Assembly: GCA_965657645.1 (NCBI GenBank) | Contig: CBFHOS010000009.1 | Span: 1 to 64,000 of the forward strand | Source: CBFHOS01 sp965657645 | GTDB taxonomy: Bacteria > Pseudomonadota > Alphaproteobacteria > Puniceispirillales > Puniceispirillaceae | Length of the DNA stretch: 64,000 bases | Direction: 5' to 3' | Shown: positions 8,336 to 15,693 of the stretch, one piece after another | Numbering within the stretch: position 1 is the stretch's first letter | How the letters are laid out: each line of letters begins with the position of its first letter | Made by a program: the position numbers and the translations under genes | The notes under the pieces: generated by a model | Told to the model about the DNA's origin: nothing | The model's input: only the letters and a program-made list of their open reading frames with translations | Databases searched by the model: none

Positions 8336-9607
8336 ATGACTGACAAAGTCGCACTTGCTCTTTTTAGGCAATTCGTAAGAAAGGGCACAATCACAATTTC
8401 TGTAGGCCTTGGTAAACCAGTTGTGATCACTGGCGATATCCCCGGGCCAAATGTTAGCGTTCACATCAAAAACAGTGCCTTGTTGCGCCGCATCGTGGCA
8501 AAGCCAGATATCGCCATTGGCGAGTCCTATATGGATAACAGCTTGATCATCGAGAATGACGATCTTGAATCGTTGATGCAATTTCTGTTCGAAAATTCCA
8601 ACCAATGGAGACAGCATCTAGCGGGGCGCATCAGCCTGTTTATGAACAACCGGCTCGCCTTTTTGCATCATTGGAACCTGCCCGGCGTGTCGCGGCGCAA
8701 TGTGGCCCATCATTACAATTTAACTGACGCACTGTTTGATAGTTTTTTGGACCCACGGCGGCAATATTCATGCGGGTATTACGAACATCCAGACGTCGGC
8801 ATCACCGATGCCCAGAACACCAAACTAGCCCGGATTGCGGCAAAACTCCATTTGTCTAAAGGTGACCAGATCCTTGATATTGGCTGTGGCTGGGGCGGAT
8901 TAGCCAATGCGTTAATTGACTGCGAACCTGATGTACATGTATCGGGCATCACCCTATCAACCGAGCAATTGGCCTATGCCAAGCGGATGGCGGCGATGGC
9001 AAACCGTGAGGGTAATCTCGATTTTCAATTGCGTGATTATCGCCACCAACGCGGTAGCTTTGACAAGATCGTGTCGGTTGGCATGCTGGAACATGTCGGA
9101 CCGCGCAATTTCAACACCTATTTTGGCACGATAAAACGCCTATTAGCGCCAAAAGGGATCGCGGTTATTCATACGATTGGGGTGAATGACAATCCCGCGC
9201 CGGTTAACCGCTGGCAGGGAAAATATATCTTTCCGGGGGGCTATATCCCCTCATTCCAACAGATGGTATCGGCCATCACCCATCATCGCATCCAAATTCT
9301 GGATGTTGAAGTGATGCGCCTGCATTACGCCGAGACATTGCGTGATTGGCGGCTGAGATTTATCCAAAATATCGATATGGTTAGGGCCATATACGACGAT
9401 CGGTTTATCCGTATGTGGAAATTCTATCTGGTTGGATGTGAATATTTCTTTCGGTGCCAACACGGTATGGTATTCCAGTTCCAAATAGCGCATGATCAAA
9501 CCGCCGCACCAGTAAACCGGCGCTATATGACTGAGTTACAAGACAAATTTTGGGAAAAACTGTGCCAAGCGAACAATTCTGGAAACATAAAACGCTCAGT
9601 GAGATGA
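8336..9607 (+). CDS. cfa: Cyclopropane-fatty-acyl-phospholipid synthase
   Basis: SAM-dependent enzyme that adds a methylene bridge to unsaturated acyl chains of membrane phospholipids, usually at stationary phase or under stress. The SAM-binding motif ILDIGCGWGGLA is at residues 179-190; upstream are HHYNLTDALFDSFLD and QYSCGY, both characteristic of the family. At 423 residues it is slightly longer than E. coli Cfa (382), with extra N-terminal sequence. Start supported by a GGGAG ribosome site. Its last 58 bp overlap the start of the ycgN-like gene in another frame. Confidence 0.93.
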   Translation: MTDKVALALFRQFVRKGTITISVGLGKPVVITGDIPGPNVSVHIKNSALLRRIVAKPDIAIGESYMDNSLIIENDDLESLMQFLFENSNQWRQHLAGRISLFMNNRLAFLHHWNLPGVSRRNVAHHYNLTDALFDSFLDPRRQYSCGYYEHPDVGITDAQNTKLARIAAKLHLSKGDQILDIGCGWGGLANALIDCEPDVHVSGITLSTEQLAYAKRMAAMANREGNLDFQLRDYRHQRGSFDKIVSVGMLEHVGPRNFNTYFGTIKRLLAPKGIAVIHTIGVNDNPAPVNRWQGKYIFPGGYIPSFQQMVSAITHHRIQILDVEVMRLHYAETLRDWRLRFIQNIDMVRAIYDDRFIRMWKFYLVGCEYFFRCQHGMVFQFQIAHDQTAAPVNRRYMTELQDKFWEKLCQANNSGNIKRSVR

Positions 9608-9999
9608 CCAGTGAAGAATGGGAATCGCTTTGTGATGGTTGTGGAAAATGCTGTGTCCTCAAATTGGAGGATGCCGATACAGGCCGGATTTATTACACCG
9701 ATGTGGGCTGTAAATTGCTCGATTGCGACAATAGCCGGTGCAAAGATTACGCTGGCCGCAAGGCAGTAGTGCCGGATTGTGTTGTGCTATCGCCGGAAAA
9801 TCTGGATACGCTGAGCTGGATGCCAATGACATGCGCTTACCGGCTATTAAACGAGGGGGAAGATTTACCTCAATGGCATCCGCTTATCACCGGCGATCCA
9901 GATAGCCCGCGCAAGGCAGGTCATTCAGTCGCCGGTCAGATTGTCCCCGAGGCAGAGGTCAAAGAGCGCGATATGATCGATCATATTCGCGAATGGTAG
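9550..9999 (+). CDS. YcgN/UPF0260 family cysteine-cluster protein
   Basis: Small protein of the YcgN family (zinc or iron-sulfur cysteine cluster). The region [25 protein letters not shown] followed by [12 protein letters not shown], PDC and a [11 protein letters not shown] segment closely follows E. coli YcgN. About ten cysteines are present, several in CxxCxxCC form, suggesting metal binding. The chosen ATG lies inside cfa and gives the family-typical N-terminus, with a 58-bp overlap, so translational coupling to cfa is likely. The function of the family is not established. Confidence 0.9.
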   Translation: [149 protein letters not shown]

Positions 10000-10008
10000 G
10001 AGGGTTAC

Positions 10009-10188
10009 ATGCACAGAAACATGTGGATATTGGCAATTTTGTTGACCATCCTTGCATTGGCATCGATTTGGCAGGATAGCGTGGGCGCGCGGACTGAACG
10101 CTGGAAACTTTGCAAAGAATCGCTGGTTTCGCAGATATTTACCGGCAAATGCACCCTCGTTTTTGAAAACCCTCAAGCATCATCATAG
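10009..10188 (+). CDS. Small membrane or secreted protein, 59 residues
   Basis: A 59-codon frame (ATG to TAG) directly downstream of the ycgN-like gene. It has a near-perfect ribosome site (AGGAGGG, 6 bp before the ATG). The N-terminus MHRNMWILAILLTILALAS is a single hydrophobic helix, either a membrane anchor or an uncleaved signal, followed by a short hydrophilic tail with two cysteines (Cys35 and Cys48). It is probably the third gene of the cfa-ycgN unit. I do not recognise a family. The strong ribosome site and sensible topology argue that it is real. Confidence 0.6.
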   Translation: MHRNMWILAILLTILALASIWQDSVGARTERWKLCKESLVSQIFTGKCTLVFENPQASS

Positions 10189-10200
10189 TAGCCTGATCCG

Positions 10201-10875
10201 TTATGTGATGCTGAACAGCTCGTTCCAAGCCGCGTCATCCAATTCACCGACTTGATCAAAACCACCGCGATAGCCGCGCTTTACCGCTGGGCGTGCATGA
10301 ACAGTTTTGCGCCAGCGTGCCACATTTGGATATTTATCCAGATCTACATTCTGCCGCTCATATGTACGGCTCCATGGAAAAATAGCCATGTCGGCAATGC
10401 TGTAATTTTCACCGGCGACATAGGTCTTACCCTCCAGCTGGCGATCAAGCACGCCGTAAAGGCGGTTGGCCTCATTACTATAGCGATCCATCGCATAGGC
10501 GATCTTGTCCTTAGCGTAGAAATTAAAATGGTGCGCCTGGCCAAGCATTGGGCCAAAGCCGCCCATCTGCCACATCAACCATTCCATCACAACTTTGCGC
10601 TCAACACCTGATGCTGGCAAAAACTTACCAGTCTTTTCAGCCAGATAAATAAGAATGGCGCCAGATTCGAAAACCGTGACAACTTCACCATTCTCCCCAT
10701 CAAGATCCCTAATCGCGGGGATCCGGTTGTTCGGGCTAAAGGCCAGAAATTCCGGCTTGAACTGGTCGCCGTCTGATATTCTGACAGGGTGAAATTCGTA
10801 ATCCAGCCCCATTTCCTCAAGCGCCATGAATATCTTGTTACCATTAGGTGTCGGCGCGGTGTGTAGTTCGATCAT
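10201..10875 (-). CDS. Glutathione S-transferase, YfcG-like (nu class)
   Basis: Thioredoxin-fold plus helical C-terminal GST. The N-terminal TAPTPNG with Thr9, the cis-proline segment FSPNNRIPAI, and ESGAILIYLAEKTGKFLP match E. coli YfcG, a nu-class GST with disulfide-bond reductase activity that uses a Thr rather than Tyr, Ser or Cys near the glutathione sulfur. The stretch QMGGFGPMLGQAHHFN is also YfcG-like. It is 224 residues long. It converges with the 59-residue gene, 12 bp apart. The physiological substrate is unknown. Confidence 0.9.
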   Translation of the reverse strand: MIELHTAPTPNGNKIFMALEEMGLDYEFHPVRISDGDQFKPEFLAFSPNNRIPAIRDLDGENGEVVTVFESGAILIYLAEKTGKFLPASGVERKVVMEWLMWQMGGFGPMLGQAHHFNFYAKDKIAYAMDRYSNEANRLYGVLDRQLEGKTYVAGENYSIADMAIFPWSRTYERQNVDLDKYPNVARWRKTVHARPAVKRGYRGGFDQVGELDDAAWNELFSIT

Positions 10876-11069
10876 GTGAATAACTCTTCGTTTTGCTATT
10901 ATTTTGCTAGTTATGAAGCAAAGTGTTCAAAAGCCTGTTTACAGACAGTTTTGGTTGGGCCAAATTCAGGAGCGGGTGAGGTCCCCTGTTATACGCCAAT
11001 CCCCCCTAAATATGTTCACATTTTATCACCTTTGCCGTTTTTTCAGGCATCACCAAAATAGAGTTATCA

Positions 11070-11693
11070 ATGTTTTTTGAACCGTTAACCCATAAATCAC
11101 ATGGCCTCCCATTCAACCCTATCAAAGCGCTGATTGCACCGCGCCCTATTGGCTGGCTGTCTAGCAAGGGTAGTGACGGGAGTGTGAACCTCGCGCCCTA
11201 CAGCTTTTTCAATGGCGTTTCTGATGATCCATCAATGGTGATACTCTCGATTGGCACGAACCCAGACGGCAGCATTAAAGATTCGCTGCGCAACATCGAG
11301 GAAACTGGTGAATTCACCGTTAATATCGTGGGCGCCGACCAGATGGATGCGATGAACATCAGCTCTGGTGACTATCCCTATGGCGAGAATGAGTTTGATG
11401 TGGCGGGATTGAAAATGATCGCCGGGCAAAATGTTAAGACACCGCGTGTTGACGCTGTGCCCGCCGCCTTGGAATGCACCCATTTCCAGACTGTTAAATT
11501 ACCAACAAATGATGCTGGTGTTTATTATTCAGTGGTCTTTGGCACCATTGTAGGCGTCTATATCGATGACAATGTCATTGTAGACGGCAAGGTCGCCTAT
11601 GAACGTTTCAAACCTATTGCCCGCCTCGGCTATCACGACTATGCCGAGATCAGCGAAGTGTTTGCGATGAAACGTCCGGCCCTCGAACGCTAG
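11070..11693 (+). CDS. Flavin reductase-like FMN-binding protein
   Basis: FMN-binding split-barrel protein of the flavin reductase domain family. The N-terminal part contains LIAPRPIGWLSS and NLAPYSFFNGVSDDPSMV, the characteristic flavin-binding signature of this group. At 207 residues it is a single-domain protein, likely reducing or carrying flavin in the cytoplasm. It stands alone between two minus-strand genes and converges with the unknown gene at 11.7-12.4 kb. No specific partner monooxygenase is nearby. Confidence 0.88.
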   Translation: MFFEPLTHKSHGLPFNPIKALIAPRPIGWLSSKGSDGSVNLAPYSFFNGVSDDPSMVILSIGTNPDGSIKDSLRNIEETGEFTVNIVGADQMDAMNISSGDYPYGENEFDVAGLKMIAGQNVKTPRVDAVPAALECTHFQTVKLPTNDAGVYYSVVFGTIVGVYIDDNVIVDGKVAYERFKPIARLGYHDYAEISEVFAMKRPALER

Positions 11694-11710
11694 CCATCGG
11701 CAATCCTAAC

Positions 11711-12409
11711 CTAGCGCAGGGTGCAGGTGGAAATAATGCTGGTCACATAGCCGCGCAATTCGGACACTTCAAAGCGGAGCTTTAGCACCCATTCCTCGGC
11801 TGGAATGATCGTTTCGATTGGCAGGACACCAGTTGCCATTTTTTGGCCGTTTAGGAACACCTGACGAATACGTACCGGCAACGTCGGGTCGTACCACGGC
11901 GATTCACGCGCGGCCTTTTTACCGGTCTCGCCCTCAATGAACAAATTCAAGCCACCCTCAAACAACGTCAATTTGCTCTCTGGCCCCGCATAAAGCGGCG
12001 TCGCCACGGCAATATTACTGCGGGACACTTCTCGGCAGTTCGCTGGCGAACCTAGGCGCTGGATCGATTGCAGGATCTGTTCAGGGGCAACACCGCGGGC
12101 AATCTGTTTGGCCACAATGCGCCGAAGATCAGCCTCACTGCCTTGGGTTAGTTTGACCGCTTTTTGCTGGGCTTCTGACTCTGACAATTTGCGGCGCAGT
12201 CCCTGCACCTCGGCTGATAATTTGGTGATTTGCAGGTTATTCTCATAGATCACCCGATCAGCCTCGGCCTCTAGGCTGGTCTGCTCTGCATGCCCCCAAA
12301 GCCAGCCGAGCCAAAGCACGCCCGCAATGATACCAATGCGAATAAATAGGGACACCCAGCCACGCATTTCCCGCCGCCGATATCTCTCCTGAGTTTCAAA
12401 AAAATCCAT
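11711..12409 (-). CDS. Membrane-anchored coiled-coil protein of unknown function
   Basis: A 232-residue protein not recognised. After a short, charged cytoplasmic start rich in arginine there is one transmembrane helix (residues about 20-41, VSLFIRIGIIAGVLWLGWLWG), then a predicted coiled coil of about 60 residues rich in Glu, Gln, Leu and Lys, then a compact C-terminal domain that ends with a lone cysteine. The layout suggests an inner-membrane anchor with a periplasmic domain. It is divergent from the HD-domain gene. No repeat or catalytic motif is evident. Confidence 0.75.
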   Translation of the reverse strand: MDFFETQERYRRREMRGWVSLFIRIGIIAGVLWLGWLWGHAEQTSLEAEADRVIYENNLQITKLSAEVQGLRRKLSESEAQQKAVKLTQGSEADLRRIVAKQIARGVAPEQILQSIQRLGSPANCREVSRSNIAVATPLYAGPESKLTLFEGGLNLFIEGETGKKAARESPWYDPTLPVRIRQVFLNGQKMATGVLPIETIIPAEEWVLKLRFEVSELRGYVTSIISTCTLR

Positions 12410-12639
12410 CTATCACGCATCCAAATTCGAACTATAGCAAATGACGAGACCCGATCATTTACCTGATAGGCATGAATACAGCATAGGATTGAAAAGGCAA
12501 GCCAACAAGCCGCATTGGCCTTGAAATGGCACCATCAAATTGGCACACTATCGCCATGTCGAAAACACCCCTTCTATCACCCCGCCCCTCTGCTTCGGAT
12601 AATCAGAAAAAAGACCCTGCATCAATCGCGGGAGGAAAA

Positions 12640-13272
12640 ATGGGTAATGCGCCGGGTAATAAACGTATCAAGAACGAACCGCCGCGGGCATGGCAACGGA
12701 TGCTATCGGGCCGCCGTCTCGACATATTAGATCCGTCACCAATGGATATTGAGATCGAAGATATCGCGCACGGGCTAGCCCGCGTTAGCCGGTGGAATGG
12801 TCAGACCAAGGGAAAATTCTCACTCTCTGTGGCCCAACATTCGATCATTGTGGAAAAGCTGCTCCACCAGAACGCCCCAAAACTGGAACAGAAATGGCGT
12901 CTTGCCGCCCTGCTCCATGATGCGCCTGAATATGTTATCGGCGATATGATTACACCGTTCAAACACACTCTTGGCGGTAGCTATCGGGACATTGAAAACC
13001 GGTTAGAGGCCGCGGTGCATATCCGCTTTGGGCTACCCGCCGCCTTGCCAGAACCGATTAGCCGGAGCATCAAGCGGGCCGACAGGATGGCCGCATGGCT
13101 AGAGGCCACACAGCTCGCCGGATTTAGCGTTGAAGAGGCTTTGAAAATATTTGTAAAGCCAAGCGGCACACCCGCCGCCATGCGGATAAGGCCGATGGCT
13201 CCTGACGAAGCGGCAACAGCCTTTTTGCGCCGTTTTTCAATCCTAGGCGGCACCAAAAAACCAAACCAGTGA
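12640..13272 (+). CDS. HD-domain phosphohydrolase (YfbR-like)
   Basis: HD-superfamily metal-dependent hydrolase. The motifs are an early histidine (AQHS), the central LLHDAPEYVIGD, and later IKRADRMAAWLEA, as in YfbR-type 5'-deoxynucleotidases. I place the start at the ATG preceded by GGAGG, giving 210 residues; the frame stays open to an ATG at 12526, but that extra part lacks a ribosome site and family similarity. Its likely role is dephosphorylation of nucleotides, though the substrate is only inferred from the superfamily. Confidence 0.85.
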   Translation: MGNAPGNKRIKNEPPRAWQRMLSGRRLDILDPSPMDIEIEDIAHGLARVSRWNGQTKGKFSLSVAQHSIIVEKLLHQNAPKLEQKWRLAALLHDAPEYVIGDMITPFKHTLGGSYRDIENRLEAAVHIRFGLPAALPEPISRSIKRADRMAAWLEATQLAGFSVEEALKIFVKPSGTPAAMRIRPMAPDEAATAFLRRFSILGGTKKPNQ

Positions 13273-13294
13273 CGCCGAATTACATGTTCAAAAC

Positions 13295-13792
13295 TTAAGT
13301 CTTTAGGGTCGCCACAGGCGGGGCCGACGTTTTGGCCGCGGCAGAACGCTGTTTAGCGGTGTTAGATGTCGGCGCGGTAACAGGGCGCGTTGGCTTAACC
13401 GCCTCAACCTTGGCGGATGGGCTAGCCGCTTCAACCGGACCCGATGATGTGGCCAGTGTTGAAGCAGGTGTTGGAGCCAGTGTTGAAGCAGATGTTTGAG
13501 TTAGCGATTTCGGGGTTGTTGCCGCTACTGGCGCCATATCGCTCGCCGTGCTACTCACCATATCGCGCGCCGCCGGAACGCTCACCGAATTCAGCAATGC
13601 GCCAGCCTCTTGAATGAGATGAAGCGCCTGATCAAGAATTTCAACGGCCTGTTTTGTGTTGCTGTCTTCAAGGGCGATATTACGCTCACTCAAATCCCAT
13701 GTCAGGGCGTTCAACTGGTCATTCACCTTAACCAACCGATCCTTGCCCCGCTTGCGGATATTGCGAATTTTCTTGTTACTCTTTTGTGCCAT
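13295..13792 (-). CDS. Unknown protein with basic N-terminus and low-complexity tail
   Basis: A 165-residue protein not recognised. The start chosen (MAQKSNKK) has a strong GAGGAGGGG ribosome site; a further ATG seven codons upstream lies on top of that site and is unlikely. Residues 1-20 are very basic (KKIRNIRKRGKDR), residues 20-65 look helical, and from about residue 75 the sequence is a low-complexity tail of Ala, Ser, Thr, Pro and Val with small internal repeats (ASTLAPTPASTLA). There is no signal peptide. The shape suggests a nucleic-acid-associated or granule-associated protein, but this is speculation. Confidence 0.65.
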   Translation of the reverse strand: MAQKSNKKIRNIRKRGKDRLVKVNDQLNALTWDLSERNIALEDSNTKQAVEILDQALHLIQEAGALLNSVSVPAARDMVSSTASDMAPVAATTPKSLTQTSASTLAPTPASTLATSSGPVEAASPSAKVEAVKPTRPVTAPTSNTAKQRSAAAKTSAPPVATLKT

Positions 13793-13962
13793 AATGCCCC
13801 TCCTCACTGTCATGTCTAAATCTCTCTCTAATTTAATAATAAGTAATGTAATACTTTTAACAAACAGACAAAATGTAAGATTAGACGCGCATCTGACTAG
13901 ATTGGACTAGGCCGCCATCGGCCAGCAAGTCCGGCACAGTCACCTATTTCGGGATATTTGGT

Positions 13963-14193
13963 CTAGCGCGTGATGCGTATGGCAGAGTTTTCACGCTGTT
14001 TTTTGCGGACTTTGCGGGCTTTGACCATTTGCTTGGCGGTTCCAAGTGTCATGCAATCGGGGCAAACACATTTACCGGCTAGGTCAAAGCTCTGGCGCAT
14101 ATTCGGCAATTCCATGCACCAGCAATGCTCTTTGCCCGGGGCCGCGCCGCAATTAAACACGGTGCCGCATTCATCACATGTGAGCTTGTCCAT
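13963..14193 (-). CDS. Cysteine-rich CWC-family protein
   Basis: A 75-residue protein with CDECG, FNCG, HCWCMELP, CVCPDC arrangement, matching the cysteine-rich CWC family (named after its Cys-Trp-Cys core). The cysteine pairs suggest metal binding. The start is the ATG giving MDKLTCDECG with a GAGAGG ribosome site; a longer open frame upstream has no support. Followed by a very basic C-terminus (KARKVRKKQR). The family role is not known. Confidence 0.8.
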   Translation of the reverse strand: MDKLTCDECGTVFNCGAAPGKEHCWCMELPNMRQSFDLAGKCVCPDCMTLGTAKQMVKARKVRKKQRENSAIRITR

Positions 14194-14380
14194 CGCACAC
14201 CTCTCAGCGTTAGATAAATAACCGTGCGACCTTTCACTATCTTTGGCAAGTTTTAATGCATCCGCATGCTGTTGATTTGGGTGACAAGCATTTGCGGCAA
14301 TATAGTTGCAGACAACCGTCATTGGCCGCTAGGCAACCAAGAATTCTTGTGCTAACTAGCTTTCGTTCTTTCTTGCTTTT

Positions 14381-14465
14381 GCGGGCGTGATGGAATGGTA
14401 GACATAACGGACTTAAAATCCGTGGGCCTTAGGCCGTGGGAGTTCAAGTCTCCCCGCCCGCACCA
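14381..14465 (+). tRNA. tRNA-Leu(TAA)
   Basis: An 85-base cloverleaf including an encoded CCA end. The acceptor stem pairs GCGGGCG with CGCCCGC; the anticodon stem ACGGA/TCCGT closes a loop with anticodon TAA at 14414-14416; there is a long class II variable arm (GGGCCTTAGGCC) as expected for leucine; the T arm contains GTTCAAGTC. It reads UUA and UUG codons. No integrase gene or duplicated 3' end was seen nearby. Confidence 0.97.
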
Positions 14466-14480
14466 TCTAACCAGCACAGT

Positions 14481-14525
14481 TATTGGCACCTCACAAGATA
14501 TTGGCACTATACTAGCTATTGGCGC
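14481..14525. repeat. Intergenic tandem repeat, 3 x ~18 bp, TATTGGCAC core
   Basis: Three copies of a TATTGGCAC-like core recur every 18 bp between tRNA-Leu and the stop of the dehydrogenase gene; the last copy enters that gene's 3' end. The core resembles the one in the purB-purC spacer at 22403-22453. Confidence 0.5.
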
Positions 14526-15585
14526 CGCGGATGGACTCGATTACGGCGTCGGTTACGTCTTTGGTTGTGGCATCGCCGCCGACATCAGGCGTCATTATGC
14601 CTTGGGCGCAGACATCCTCGATCGCCGTGATCAACCGTGTTGCCGCGCTCGCTTCGCCCAAATGTTCTAGCATCTGCGCCGCCGTCCAGAACGACGCTAT
14701 CGGGTTGGCAATGCCCTTGCCGGTAATATCAAACGCCGATCCGTGAATGGGCTCAAACATCGACGGAAAACGGCCTTCAGGATTGATATTGGCGGTTGGC
14801 GCAACGCCGAGAGACCCTGCCAGCGCGCCCGCCAGATCAGACAAGATATCGGCATGCAAATTGGTCGCGACAATCGTGTCCAGGCTCTGGGGATCCAACG
14901 TCATGCGCACGGTCATGGCATCGACCAGCATTTTATCCCATGTCACATCGGGAAAATCCGCGGCCACTTCGGCGGCGATTTCGTCCCACATCACCATGCC
15001 GTGCCGCTGGGCATTGGATTTGGTCACCACGGTCAGGAATTTGCGGGGGCGGGCCTGTGCCAATTTGAATGAAAACCGCATGATCCGCTCCACCCCAACA
15101 CGGGTGAATACCGATACTTCGGTTGCCACTTCTTCGGGTAGGCCGCGATGCACCCGCCCGCCATTGCCGGAATATTCGCCCTCGGAATTCTCGCGAACAA
15201 TAACCCAGTCCAGATCACCCGGACCAACCCCAGCCAATGGCGCCTTGATCCCCGGCATTATTCTGGTAGGACGGACATTGGCATATTGATCAAAGCCCTG
15301 GCAGATCGGTAAACGCAGGCCCCAGAGGGTAATGTGATCAGGCACATCAGCCGCGCCAACCGCGCCAAAATAGATCGCGTCAAACGGCTTTAATTGCGCC
15401 AACCCGTCTTCTGGCATCATCACGCCATTGGCTTTGTAATAATCAGAACCCCAGTCAAATTCCGTGACCGCCAACACAAAGCCGCCATCACGTTGTTCCA
15501 CCGCGTTTAGAACCCGCAACCCAGCATCAATCACTTCTGGCCCAATGCCATCAGCCCCAATCGCCGCAATATTATAGGTTTTCAT
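14512..15585 (-). CDS. Tartrate/D-malate dehydrogenase family (TtuC/DmlA-like)
   Basis: NAD-dependent beta-decarboxylating dehydrogenase of the isocitrate/isopropylmalate family. The N-terminal GADGIGPEV, VRENSEGEYSG, the TKSNAQRHGM segment, a VDAMTVRM motif and the NLHADILSDLAGALAGSLG cofactor-site stretch are all present. The E-GEYSG form and the RPTRIMPG segment point to tartrate or D-malate dehydrogenase rather than LeuB. The enzyme would oxidise and decarboxylate D-malate or tartrate to pyruvate or glycerate. It stands alone between tRNA-Leu and an unknown exported protein. Exact substrate is uncertain. Confidence 0.85.
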   Translation of the reverse strand: MKTYNIAAIGADGIGPEVIDAGLRVLNAVEQRDGGFVLAVTEFDWGSDYYKANGVMMPEDGLAQLKPFDAIYFGAVGAADVPDHITLWGLRLPICQGFDQYANVRPTRIMPGIKAPLAGVGPGDLDWVIVRENSEGEYSGNGGRVHRGLPEEVATEVSVFTRVGVERIMRFSFKLAQARPRKFLTVVTKSNAQRHGMVMWDEIAAEVAADFPDVTWDKMLVDAMTVRMTLDPQSLDTIVATNLHADILSDLAGALAGSLGVAPTANINPEGRFPSMFEPIHGSAFDITGKGIANPIASFWTAAQMLEHLGEASAATRLITAIEDVCAQGIMTPDVGGDATTKDVTDAVIESIRGANS

Positions 15586-15613
15586 ATGTTAGGTTCCCAA
15601 AGACATTGATAAG

Positions 15614-15655
15614 TGACGGTGAATAATTGACGGTGAATGATTGGAGGTTAATAAT
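15614..15655. repeat. Intergenic tandem repeat, 3 x 14 bp
   Basis: Three 14-bp units (tgacggtgaataat and variants), the third more diverged, lie in the 108-bp spacer upstream of the dehydrogenase gene. They are unrelated in sequence to neighbouring arrays. Confidence 0.55.
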
Positions 15656-15693
15656 TGGGTGGTGGCTATCGGCTATGCGGTGCGGCAATCGGG

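Noticed and set aside
12526..12639. Longer start for the HD-domain protein
   Set aside because: The extra 38 codons lack a ribosome site and HD-family similarity, while the ATG at 12640 has GGAGG.
14381..14465. tRNA-Leu as an integration site for a mobile element
   Set aside because: No integrase, no duplicated tRNA 3' end and no change in composition were seen on either side.
14747..15289. Plus-strand frame of 180 codons
   Set aside because: Antisense to the tartrate/D-malate dehydrogenase, with no supporting features.
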